This document shows positions 57,434 to 64,000 of a stretch of 64,000 bases of DNA, piece by piece; the first letter of the stretch is position 1, and each line of letters opens with the position of its first letter. This DNA is from Chloroflexota bacterium. GTDB lineage: Bacteria; Chloroflexota; Anaerolineae; Anaerolineales; Villigracilaceae. A program made the position numbers and the translations under genes. The stretch is taken from the NCBI GenBank assembly GCA_024434165.1, contig QMIW01000034.1:27474-91473 (forward strand), given 5' to 3'. The notes under the pieces are model-generated. The model was not told the DNA's origin. It made no database searches and saw nothing but the letters and a program-made list of their open reading frames with translations.

Positions 57434-58288
57434 CTAAATCGTATCCGCAAAGGTCTTTTCCATGCTTCTGAAATAGAAGAGACCAGATATAAAGATCAAG
57501 ATCGAAATGCCAACCGAAACCCAAAGGGTGATATCCGGTCCGCTGCCGACGCCGAGCAGCGCCCAGCGAAAACCGTTGACCACGCCCGCCATCGGGTTGA
57601 GGGAATAAGCGATCTGCCATTTCTCCGAAATCACAGAGGCGGAATAGGCTACGGGCGTGGCAAACAGCCAAAACTGAGTCAGAAACGGAAGCGCCTGGTT
57701 CACATCCCGATATTGGACGTTGATCGCTGAAAGCCAGAGGGCAACTCCAAGCGCAGTGATGATCGCAAGCAGGAGGAATAGCGGAAGTGTCCAGAGCAGA
57801 TGCCAGGCGGGAGCAACCTGGTAAATGAACATCAGAATTACGAGAATTACAAAGGCAATCAGAAAGTCCACCATGCCCGCGAAGACCGAGGCGGTCGGTA
57901 GGATCAGGCGCGGGAAGTAGATCTTCGTCACCATGTTTTGGTGCGCCACGAGCGAGCGGCTGCCCTGATTGAGCGCCGTCACGAACAGACCCCACGGCAA
58001 AAGCGCGGTGAATGAAAAGACAGGATAGGGAATGCCTTCGGTGGGAAGTTTTGCCACGCGGTCGAAGAGGAACGTAAAGACCAGCATGGTCATCACCGGC
58101 TGGACAACCGCCCATGCCATGCCCAGCAGGGTCTGTTTGTATTTCACCTTCACATCGCGCCAGACCATGAAGAAGATCAGTTCACGGTAGTGCAGCAGGT
58201 CGCGGAGGTTTAATGCTGCCAGCCCCTTGGACGGCTTGATGTAAACGGTGTGGGGTTCGTGGGGATTCGATTTTGAGATTTGCGTCAT
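57434..58288 (-). CDS. wzm: Polysaccharide ABC transporter permease (Wzm)
   Basis: A 284-residue membrane permease with six hydrophobic segments and the ABC-2 type blocks LIFFMVWRDVKVKYKQTLLGMAWAVVQPV, AYSASVISEKW and NPMAGVVNGFRWALLG. Its ATPase partner follows on the same strand, separated only by a repeat element. Confidence 0.92.
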   Translation of the reverse strand: MTQISKSNPHEPHTVYIKPSKGLAALNLRDLLHYRELIFFMVWRDVKVKYKQTLLGMAWAVVQPVMTMLVFTFLFDRVAKLPTEGIPYPVFSFTALLPWGLFVTALNQGSRSLVAHQNMVTKIYFPRLILPTASVFAGMVDFLIAFVILVILMFIYQVAPAWHLLWTLPLFLLLAIITALGVALWLSAINVQYRDVNQALPFLTQFWLFATPVAYSASVISEKWQIAYSLNPMAGVVNGFRWALLGVGSGPDITLWVSVGISILIFISGLFYFRSMEKTFADTI

Positions 58289-58296
58289 TTTTTCTC

Positions 58297-58352
58297 TGTC
58301 AAAAGTCGAAGGTCAAAGGTCTTCTTCCAACCCTCGACTTTCGACCTTCGAC
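58297..58352. repeat. GTCGAAGGTCAAAGG text-like repeat
   Basis: AAGTCGAAGGTCAAAGGTC and the inverted CTCGACTTTCGACCTTCGAC fill the gap before wzm. Confidence 0.8.
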
Positions 58353-59324
58353 TTATTTTATTTTGTCTCGATTTGCCTTGAACCATTCAATCGTGCGCCG
58401 CACGCCTTCTTCGAACGGGACCTGTGCGCTCCAGCCAAAGAGTTCCTTCGCGCGGCTGACGTCGAGTCCGCGTCGGGGCTGACCGTTGGGCTTGTCCGTC
58501 TGCCAGACGATTTTTCCCTGAAAACCGGTCATCCTGACGATCATCTCCGTCAGGTCCTTGATGGAAATCTCGTAGCCGGAGCCAAGGTTGACAGGCAGGT
58601 CGCCATTGTACTTCTCGGCGGCGGTAACGATGCCGTCGGCGGCGTCTTCTACATATAAGAACTCGCGCGTGGGCGAGCCATCGCCCCAGACGGGTAATTC
58701 CTTGTCGCCGCGTTCGTTCGCTTCAATCGCTTTGCGGATGAGGGCGGGAATCACGTGTGAAGTCTGCAAATTGAAGTTATCGCGCGGACCGTACAGGTTC
58801 ACGGGCAAAAGGAAGATGGCGTTGAAGCCGTACTGCTGGCGATACGCCTGCGCCTGCACGAGCATCATTTTCTTGGCAAGCCCATAGGGCGCGTTGGTCT
58901 CTTCGGGGTAACCGATCCAAAGATCGTCCTCCTTGAAGGGAACAGGCGTGAACTTGGGGTAGGCGCAGACCGTGCCAATGGCGACGAATTTGCCGATGCC
59001 GTTTTTGTACGCCTGGTGCATGAGTTCGACGCCCATCATCAGGTTGTCGTAGAAAAACTCGGCGGGATGTTCGCGGTTCGCGCCGATGCCGCCCACGTTC
59101 GCAGCGAGGTGGATGACGACCACATTCTTCGGATCAATGCCGTTGAGCGTGTCCGCATACAGGCGCCTGATGTCGTTCGGGTCCACCAGGTTGTAGTTTT
59201 CGATGCGCGGGATGAAAATATCCATTGCGCCGCGCTGCTTCAACTTTTCAGTCACGAACGAACCGAGAAAACCCGCTCCGCCAGTGACGATCACTTTTTT
59301 GTCTTTCCAGAAATTTTCTGCCAT
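58353..59324 (-). CDS. GDP-L-fucose synthase-like NAD epimerase
   Basis: A 323-residue SDR-fold sugar epimerase/reductase. Cofactor loop [12 protein letters not shown], then [41 protein letters not shown] and the catalytic YGLAKKM, all as in Fcl/WcaG. The ATG at 59324 follows GGAGCAAAC; a longer frame ([13 protein letters not shown]...) is repeat-derived. No GDP-mannose dehydratase is in view, so the substrate is tentative. Confidence 0.85.
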   Translation of the reverse strand: MAENFWKDKKVIVTGGAGFLGSFVTEKLKQRGAMDIFIPRIENYNLVDPNDIRRLYADTLNGIDPKNVVVIHLAANVGGIGANREHPAEFFYDNLMMGVELMHQAYKNGIGKFVAIGTVCAYPKFTPVPFKEDDLWIGYPEETNAPYGLAKKMMLVQAQAYRQQYGFNAIFLLPVNLYGPRDNFNLQTSHVIPALIRKAIEANERGDKELPVWGDGSPTREFLYVEDAADGIVTAAEKYNGDLPVNLGSGYEISIKDLTEMIVRMTGFQGKIVWQTDKPNGQPRRGLDVSRAKELFGWSAQVPFEEGVRRTIEWFKANRDKIK

Positions 59325-59340
59325 GTTTGCTCCTTGTATA

Positions 59341-59428
59341 TGTCCTTGCGAGGAGGGCGTAAGCCCGACGAAGCAATCTCCTTGGGAGATTGCTTCGTCG
59401 CTCCCTATGGTCGCTCCTCGCAATGACA
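59341..59428. repeat. TGTCCTTGCGAG-family element
   Basis: TGTCCTTGCGAGGAGGGC to CTCGCAATGACA with a central GGAGATTGCTTCGTCG inverted copy, exactly filling the space between two epimerase genes. Confidence 0.85.
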
Positions 59429-60439
59429 TTATTGAACAATAAACTGCGCGTTCCTGTATCTATCATCAGTCGGGTCTTTGATCAACCCGGTTTTCAATGC
59501 AAACAATACCTCGCGCACGCCGTCGTCAACGGTCAGCGTCGTTTCGAACCCCAGCACACGCCTGATCTTCTCGAACGAGACTGTGATGTCGCGCATATCG
59601 CCGCCGAAGGTCAGGTCCTTGTATTCGACCACCGTTTCGGGCATGCGCTTTAGCACAAAGCCGACGATATCGTTCTTGGAATAATTTCCGTTCTCCGCGC
59701 CGAGGTTGAAGACCTGCCCGCGGATTTTCGATTGCTCCGCCTCCAACCCCATGATGACTCCCCGCACCACGTCACGGATGTGGACGAACGAGCGCGAGTA
59801 TCCGCGCTGGTAGATGATCAGCTGCCGCCTGGTAAACGCCTCCAGCACGAACTGGTTGACGATGAGATCGAAGCGCGTGCGGGGGGAAATGCCGTAGAGT
59901 GTCGCAAAACGGAAGATCAAGGGAGCGCAAACCGCATCTTTCTGGGACAGCAAGAATTCCTCCGACGCGATCTTTGTCTCCGCATAAAGCGACTGCGGGT
60001 TAAGGGAGGTCTCCTCCGTAACCGGCTTGCCGTTTTCAGACAACCCGTAATTGCTGTATGTGGACGCGAACACGAACCGCTCCACGCCCAGATCCGCCGA
60101 CTGCTCGAAGACCAGTTTCGTCGCCTCGACGTTGTACTTCCACGCCACCTGCTTCCCCACCGCCTGACAGGCGGGAAAGCCGACAATGCCCGCGAGATGG
60201 ACAACGACATCCGGCTTTTTCCATTCTTTTTTGACCGCGTCGCGCACGGCGCGGCGTTCGGTCACATCCGCTTTGAAGAAGTGAAAGTTGGGATGACTCA
60301 AAAACGGCAGGATGCTTTCGCCGCCGAAGAGCAGCGTATCCAGGAGTGTGACCTGGTAATTTTGCCGGAGCAGTTCCGAGGTCAGAAGGGAGCCGATGTA
60401 GCCCGCCCCGCCGGTGATGAGGACATGCTTTCCAGTCAT
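59429..60439 (-). CDS. NAD-dependent sugar epimerase/dehydratase
   Basis: A 336-residue extended [46 protein letters not shown] and the catalytic [25 protein letters not shown] is typical of nucleotide-sugar epimerases. It overlaps the regulator gene in ATGA, so it is the first enzyme of the glycan operon. Its stop abuts a repeat element. Exact substrate unknown. Confidence 0.87.
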   Translation of the reverse strand: MTGKHVLITGGAGYIGSLLTSELLRQNYQVTLLDTLLFGGESILPFLSHPNFHFFKADVTERRAVRDAVKKEWKKPDVVVHLAGIVGFPACQAVGKQVAWKYNVEATKLVFEQSADLGVERFVFASTYSNYGLSENGKPVTEETSLNPQSLYAETKIASEEFLLSQKDAVCAPLIFRFATLYGISPRTRFDLIVNQFVLEAFTRRQLIIYQRGYSRSFVHIRDVVRGVIMGLEAEQSKIRGQVFNLGAENGNYSKNDIVGFVLKRMPETVVEYKDLTFGGDMRDITVSFEKIRRVLGFETTLTVDDGVREVLFALKTGLIKDPTDDRYRNAQFIVQ

Positions 60440-60912
60440 TCCAAACCCTCCAGCCTGATCTTGTATCCGTCCAGCACAAGCGCAGGCGCGGATTTATCGT
60501 TCACCACCGCAATGCCCTGCTCGATGCAGGTCAATTTGCAAATATCCGCCACATCGCCCGAACCGGCGATGCGCACGCGGTCGAAGCCTGCCGCCCGCAC
60601 TTTGGCAAGATGCTCCTTCACGCGCTGGCGGGTGCGGCGGTACACCGAAAAGGAACGCTCCACGTAATCCACCGCGAGGCGGGCGCGCAGGGCGAGACCT
60701 TCGGGCGTGATGATGTACCGCAGTTTCTTGCGCTCGGCACGCGAGACTTTAAGCGCGCCTTTCGCGATCAGGCGCTTGATGTGCCAGTTGACCGTGCCGA
60801 CCGCCACGCCCAGCTGCCGCGCCAGCGTGGACTGATTGACATCGGGGTCGTTTTCGATCTGTTCGAGCAGGGTCAATTCGCGCAGTTCTTCGTTTGTAGA
60901 TTCGACACTCAT
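60436..60912 (-). CDS. Winged-helix (MarR-like) regulator of the glycan operon
   Basis: A 158-residue DNA-binding protein. The winged helix is at about 8-75: LLEQIENDPDVNQSTLARQLGVAVGTVNWHIKRLIAKGAL. The C-terminal part (AGFDRVRIAGSGDVADICKLTC...GIAVVND) resembles a small ligand-binding domain. It resembles EPS-associated MarR-type regulators that head exopolysaccharide clusters. First gene of the operon, translationally coupled to the epimerase. Confidence 0.85.
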   Translation of the reverse strand: MSVESTNEELRELTLLEQIENDPDVNQSTLARQLGVAVGTVNWHIKRLIAKGALKVSRAERKKLRYIITPEGLALRARLAVDYVERSFSVYRRTRQRVKEHLAKVRAAGFDRVRIAGSGDVADICKLTCIEQGIAVVNDKSAPALVLDGYKIRLEGLE

Positions 60913-60983
60913 GCTTTATAATTCCAAAATTCAGTCACTGAATTATAACTCAATTGAAGCAGGAGGGGGGAAATTAAAAAAAT

Positions 60984-61019
60984 GAAAGCCGCATGAAATG
61001 AAAGGCTCATGCGGCTTTC
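60984..61019 (-). terminator. Intrinsic terminator of the 200-residue lipoprotein gene
   Basis: GAAAGCCGCATGA and TCATGCGGCTTTC form a 13 bp stem; on the minus strand it is followed by ATTTTTTTAATTT. Confidence 0.9.
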
Positions 61020-61063
61020 GTATTGATTGAGGCGAAGTCAAGTCGGCAGATTTGTCGCAAATG

Positions 61064-61666
61064 CTATGGAACTGGTGTATTGCAATGATTGAACCCATCA
61101 AAAACCATAGCGTAGTTATCTCCCTCTTGAACAATCAATGGATATGTCGTCTTGGTAACCCACAAAAAATCCTCGCTTACTGCGCCGCCGCCTGCATACC
61201 AGGGATTATAGAAAATTTCTGATACTTTTACACGAAAATTAATTTCTGCGCGAAACTCTTTTTCGGTGTTAAGAAGGCAAATTTGCCACTCATCAGGAAT
61301 TGTAACGGAAATGATAAAGTACTCTTGTAACCTGACTCTGTTTGGGAGATCTTCGCCAGTGTAATAATCCAACCACTTAATTGCCAGGCTTTTAGCGACT
61401 TCTTCCTTATATCCCGGATCGGCCTTCTGACCAGCAATGTCCGTTACTGGTATAGTAGCTTTATAAGCAAAAGGAGGAATATATGCCGCTTCAGTCTGAT
61501 TTGGTACCAACGGAATATAATCTTCCCCGGTCGCTATAGGCACGGGCGAAATAAAAACCTCCAAGGTTTCTGTAGGCACATCCGTGGAAACTGGCGCTTT
61601 GCATCCCGAAGTAATAATAGAAAGACCGGTCAATGCCCAGAGACAAATTATGGCAGGTTTAACCAC
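61064..61666 (-). CDS. Lipoprotein sharing a domain with its neighbour
   Basis: A 200-residue lipoprotein (signal with LSIITSGC). About residues 85-200 match the C-terminus of the 554-residue protein encoded just upstream: IKWLDYYTGEDLPNRVRLQEY against VIWLDSYTSNDLPDNFQLQEY, the INF segment, WYAGGG against WLAGGG, and TTYPLIVQEGD against SVYPLVFREGD. The start is GTG at 61666. No family recognised; the pair probably arose by duplication. Confidence 0.68.
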   Translation of the reverse strand: MVKPAIICLWALTGLSIITSGCKAPVSTDVPTETLEVFISPVPIATGEDYIPLVPNQTEAAYIPPFAYKATIPVTDIAGQKADPGYKEEVAKSLAIKWLDYYTGEDLPNRVRLQEYFIISVTIPDEWQICLLNTEKEFRAEINFRVKVSEIFYNPWYAGGGAVSEDFLWVTKTTYPLIVQEGDNYAMVFDGFNHCNTPVP

Positions 61667-61812
61667 TTCAACTTTCTCCTCCGCCTATTTTCGATAACCT
61701 GCAATCGTTACTGTATGCCATGTATACCGGGTAAATCGGGTATCACTAAGAGGACTTCGGTTGAGGGTTTGTATTTTTTAAGAGTCTCTTTTCCAATTTA
61801 AGAAGATAAAAA

Positions 61813-63477
61813 TCATGGGTAAGAAATCGTACAATCCCATTTTCCATCCCAAGTATATATATCCCCTTCTCGAAAAACGAGCGGATATACAGATTTTCCA
61901 ACAATCCACATACTGTCGAAGTCGAAGTTTCCACCACCAGCCAGCCAATGGTTATGTAAATAATCAATGAGTTTGGCATCGAAATTGATTTCTATGCGGA
62001 ATTCATCCCGATAATCTCCAGGTAAACATTCCAAGGGTCCTTTGACAATATCCACATAATTGATGCGATACTCCTGCAATTGAAAGTTGTCTGGCAAATC
62101 ATTGCTTGTATAACTGTCCAGCCAAATGACCGCAAGTTTGCTTGCAATAAGTTTGCGGGTCTCTAACGCAGATATGTCGCCCGAAATTGCCGACACCGGC
62201 ACTACAGGCGCAGACGGATAATTGACTGGCGTTTTTGTTATTAGAACGCCAGGAATTTCGTAGGGTGTTTCAGTTGGCACCCCGGCGGAGGCATCCGTTA
62301 ACGAAGGCGTTTCGGTGAAGACTGGAGTAAGCACAGGCGCGAACGTTTCAACAAAAATCGTATTTTCTTTATCGCCGGATATGTACCATTCCCCATCAAT
62401 GTTAACTAGATAGAGGACAATCACCTGAAACCCATCATTCACATAGGCAGAAGCGGTATCTCCGATTATCTCCACTGATATAAATTTCAATTGACCCTTT
62501 CTCTGCGGGTTTTCAGCACGGGCGGGAGCCATACCCCATTTTGAATCTATAAGAGCGTTTATCTCTTCCTGGGTTATTTCCCTGTTTTCTGCTCCAGCCT
62601 TCTCCTTTAAATCTTCAAAACGCATTGCGCTGTCTTTCCACCAATTATAATAAGCGATTTTGTAATCCAGATATCCTGGCGTTTCCAAATCAGGGTTGCT
62701 AATGAAGAATCTAACGAATTCCATTTTTTCAGGAGCCACCACACGATTTATATCATTAACAAAAACGGATGGAAATTTTTCGGTATTAAAGGAGTACGAT
62801 GCCTCTGCCTCAACATCATAAGCAGTTTCAACTACTCTTATAACCTCTTTTATTTCAGGCGTATCGGACAAAACAGGAGAGGTTACCGATAACGGGGAAT
62901 TTTGGATATATGCAATTAGTTCATTAAGACTCCACTCATCATTCTCAGAGATTGCCCTATCGTCTTTAATCTCATACACGCCTTGGAATCTGCCGCCGGT
63001 TATCCGATAATGGCCGGGGACAATGTCGGCTGTCAATCCTCGCGTATCTAAATCTAAAAATAGAAGATACGTCTTATTGACTTCAAGTATGGCCTCATCT
63101 GTCATCATCTGCACATTATCCACTTTGCCCCCCAAAAAGCGAATGCGCACGGTTTTCTGCTGAATATCTCCTTTTAAGAGTTGTGCAGCATGAAAATCTA
63201 TATCCGTAAAAATAATGTCATCAGGTGTAAGTCTCTGCACCGCGTCTCCCCCTGGTTTTTTTCCATCAGAGCTATTCCAACGACTGCCATAAATGGTATC
63301 TACATTACCTGCTACTATCAGATCCGCCTCCGATATGAGATCGTCAAGCGACATCCTGACATACGAGTTACGGGTTACGATGGTGATGGGTACGCTCTCA
63401 TTCTTTTTTTCTTGTAGAAAAAAAGTGACAGATAGGATTAAGGTCGGGATTATTAAGTAAAAAATTTTATTTTTCAT
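61813..63477 (-). CDS. Secreted two-part protein of unknown function
   Basis: A 554-residue exported protein with an N-terminal hydrophobic signal or anchor (MKNKIFYLIIPTLILSVTFF). The first part (about 40-190) is beta-rich (MSLDDLISEADLIVAGNV, RIRFLGGKV, YLLFLDLDTRG). The middle has a Thr/Pro-rich stretch (near 375-430). The C-terminal 120 residues are the domain shared with the 61064-61666 lipoprotein. Base composition is more AT-rich than the glycan island. Function unknown. Confidence 0.65.
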   Translation of the reverse strand: MKNKIFYLIIPTLILSVTFFLQEKKNESVPITIVTRNSYVRMSLDDLISEADLIVAGNVDTIYGSRWNSSDGKKPGGDAVQRLTPDDIIFTDIDFHAAQLLKGDIQQKTVRIRFLGGKVDNVQMMTDEAILEVNKTYLLFLDLDTRGLTADIVPGHYRITGGRFQGVYEIKDDRAISENDEWSLNELIAYIQNSPLSVTSPVLSDTPEIKEVIRVVETAYDVEAEASYSFNTEKFPSVFVNDINRVVAPEKMEFVRFFISNPDLETPGYLDYKIAYYNWWKDSAMRFEDLKEKAGAENREITQEEINALIDSKWGMAPARAENPQRKGQLKFISVEIIGDTASAYVNDGFQVIVLYLVNIDGEWYISGDKENTIFVETFAPVLTPVFTETPSLTDASAGVPTETPYEIPGVLITKTPVNYPSAPVVPVSAISGDISALETRKLIASKLAVIWLDSYTSNDLPDNFQLQEYRINYVDIVKGPLECLPGDYRDEFRIEINFDAKLIDYLHNHWLAGGGNFDFDSMWIVGKSVYPLVFREGDIYTWDGKWDCTISYP

Positions 63478-63516
63478 TTTGTTAACCCTTCGATAGATAC
63501 TTTAGCAACGTGAATT

Positions 63517-63611
63517 TAAGTAGTCGGTCGAAATAAATTTTACAAAAATACGCTCCCGGCGGCGTCCCCGCCGCCGAGGACGGCGGCATGAGCAGGAATT
63601 TGTTTTCTAAA
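63517..63611 (+). repeat. Truncated copy of the RAYT-associated element
   Basis: TAAGTAGTCGGTC at 63517-63529, then the conserved interior and hairpin core (63552-63595) up to TTTTCTAAA at 63611. The right terminal repeat is missing. It interrupts the end of a metalloprotease reading frame. Confidence 0.85.
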
Positions 63612-63929
63612 GCCAATTGATTCCATTTTCGTCTCCCGTTTCCAGGGTGATCCTGAAGGTTTCACCAAGCTGGAATCCATTAACATTGTTACGGTAGGAC
63701 ATGTCGCATTGAGATCATCTAAAAGAAGCCAATGACCAAACTCGTGTGTCATTACCTCTTGCACGCTAAAACTGATAGGTGATGGTGGAATGTTCGGATC
63801 AAACGGACGTTGGTCGTTAAAAATAGTATAAACATCCGTAAGGGTTGATCCTATATAGGCGTACCATGTATAGGCTGGTTCATAGTAATTATCAACATGC
63901 CCTGATTGACTTACAGAAAGGCTAAAGAG
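63612..63929 (-). pseudogene. Remnant of a secreted zinc metalloprotease
   Basis: The open frame encodes YYEPAYTWYAYIGSTLTDVYTIF and then VMTHEFGHWLLLDDLN, a metzincin-type zinc site (HExxHxxxxxD), followed by the Met-turn-like TVTMLMDSS and a WKRET segment as in matrixin-like proteases. The N-terminal part is cut by a stop at 63930, right where an inverted repeat starts. The C-terminal end is replaced by the RAYT-type element, so the last residues are repeat-encoded. The gene looks broken on both sides. Confidence 0.7.
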
Positions 63930-63997
63930 CTACTGCTCACCGAATAGGGCATAATTTGGTTGCTTCACGACCAAAGGAGGCCGCCGATGAGCAGTAG
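63930..63997. repeat. Inverted repeat CTACTGCTCA/TGAGCAGTAG at the window edge
   Basis: A 10 bp perfect inverted repeat at 63930-63939 and 63988-63997, starting exactly where the metalloprotease frame ends. It may mark the end of an inserted element that continues outside the window. Confidence 0.45.
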
Positions 63998-64000
63998 TCA
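63987..64000 (+). CDS. Start of a gene cut by the window edge
   Basis: ATG at 63987 after a strong AAAGGAGG ribosome site; only MSSS is visible. Given the inverted repeat and the broken protease, it may be the transposase gene of an insertion sequence, but this is a guess. Confidence 0.4.

Noticed and set aside
1..64000. tRNA genes
   Set aside because: No cloverleaf with a T-loop GGTTCGAATCC-type block and acceptor stem was found on reading both strands.

Overview
The window looks like chromosome from an uncultured Anaerolineae-type Chloroflexota bacterium. This is inferred from the gene content (DUF1800/DUF1501 pair, lipoprotein NirS, TolB-like and zinc-ribbon membrane proteins) and from the very dense, text-like short repeats. 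There is no rRNA or marker gene to prove it. I see no tRNA, rRNA or CRISPR array.

Layout: (1) 1-4773, a truncated membrane gene, a REP-type transposase (RAYT) with its 115 bp element, then methionine synthase metH. (2) 4834-6409, DUF2199 and DinB-like genes behind a promoter, a SAM-I riboswitch and a terminator that probably once controlled metH directly. (3) 6478-12155, a cytochrome cd1 nitrite reductase with a CRP/FNR-like site, diverging from a tungstate-type regulator and tupABC. (4) 12309-17871, small housekeeping genes (GSDH lipoprotein, DUF1232, OsmC, NYN nuclease, HDAC-like hydrolase, triple zinc-ribbon protein). (5) 18023-23363, a minus-strand operon of ECF sigma, zinc anti-sigma, two membrane proteins, DUF1800 and DUF1501. 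(6) 23489-25872, an AvaI/BsoBI-type restriction-modification pair. (7) 25894-29683, a TolB-like propeller and an unrecognised 692-residue protein with a zinc-ribbon partner. (8) 29978-33521, a phenylalanine hydroxylase with a pterin reductase, folB, folK and folE. (9) 33625-38631, membrane and secreted proteins and a DnaQ-like exonuclease. (10) 38881-39071, a tiny transcription unit encoding an 18-residue peptide. (11) 39079-60912, a minus-strand surface-glycan island: MarR-type regulator, two epimerases, Wzm/Wzt export, a PseB/NeuB/CMP-sugar nonulosonate-like route, RmlD, several glycosyltransferases and tailoring enzymes. (12) 61064-64000, paralogous secreted proteins and a metalloprotease remnant cut by repeats.

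The strongest theme is repeat colonisation. Several unrelated short repeat families sit between genes. They also sit in frame inside conserved genes (metH twice, anti-sigma factor, DUF1800, DUF1501, pterin reductase, glycosyltransferases, capsule protein), inside the SAM riboswitch, and at gene starts and stops. One family is physically joined to a RAYT. A separate array of five perfect and three near-perfect TTATCCACA boxes at about 21-22 bp spacing covers the end of rmlD and looks like a DnaA-binding locus.
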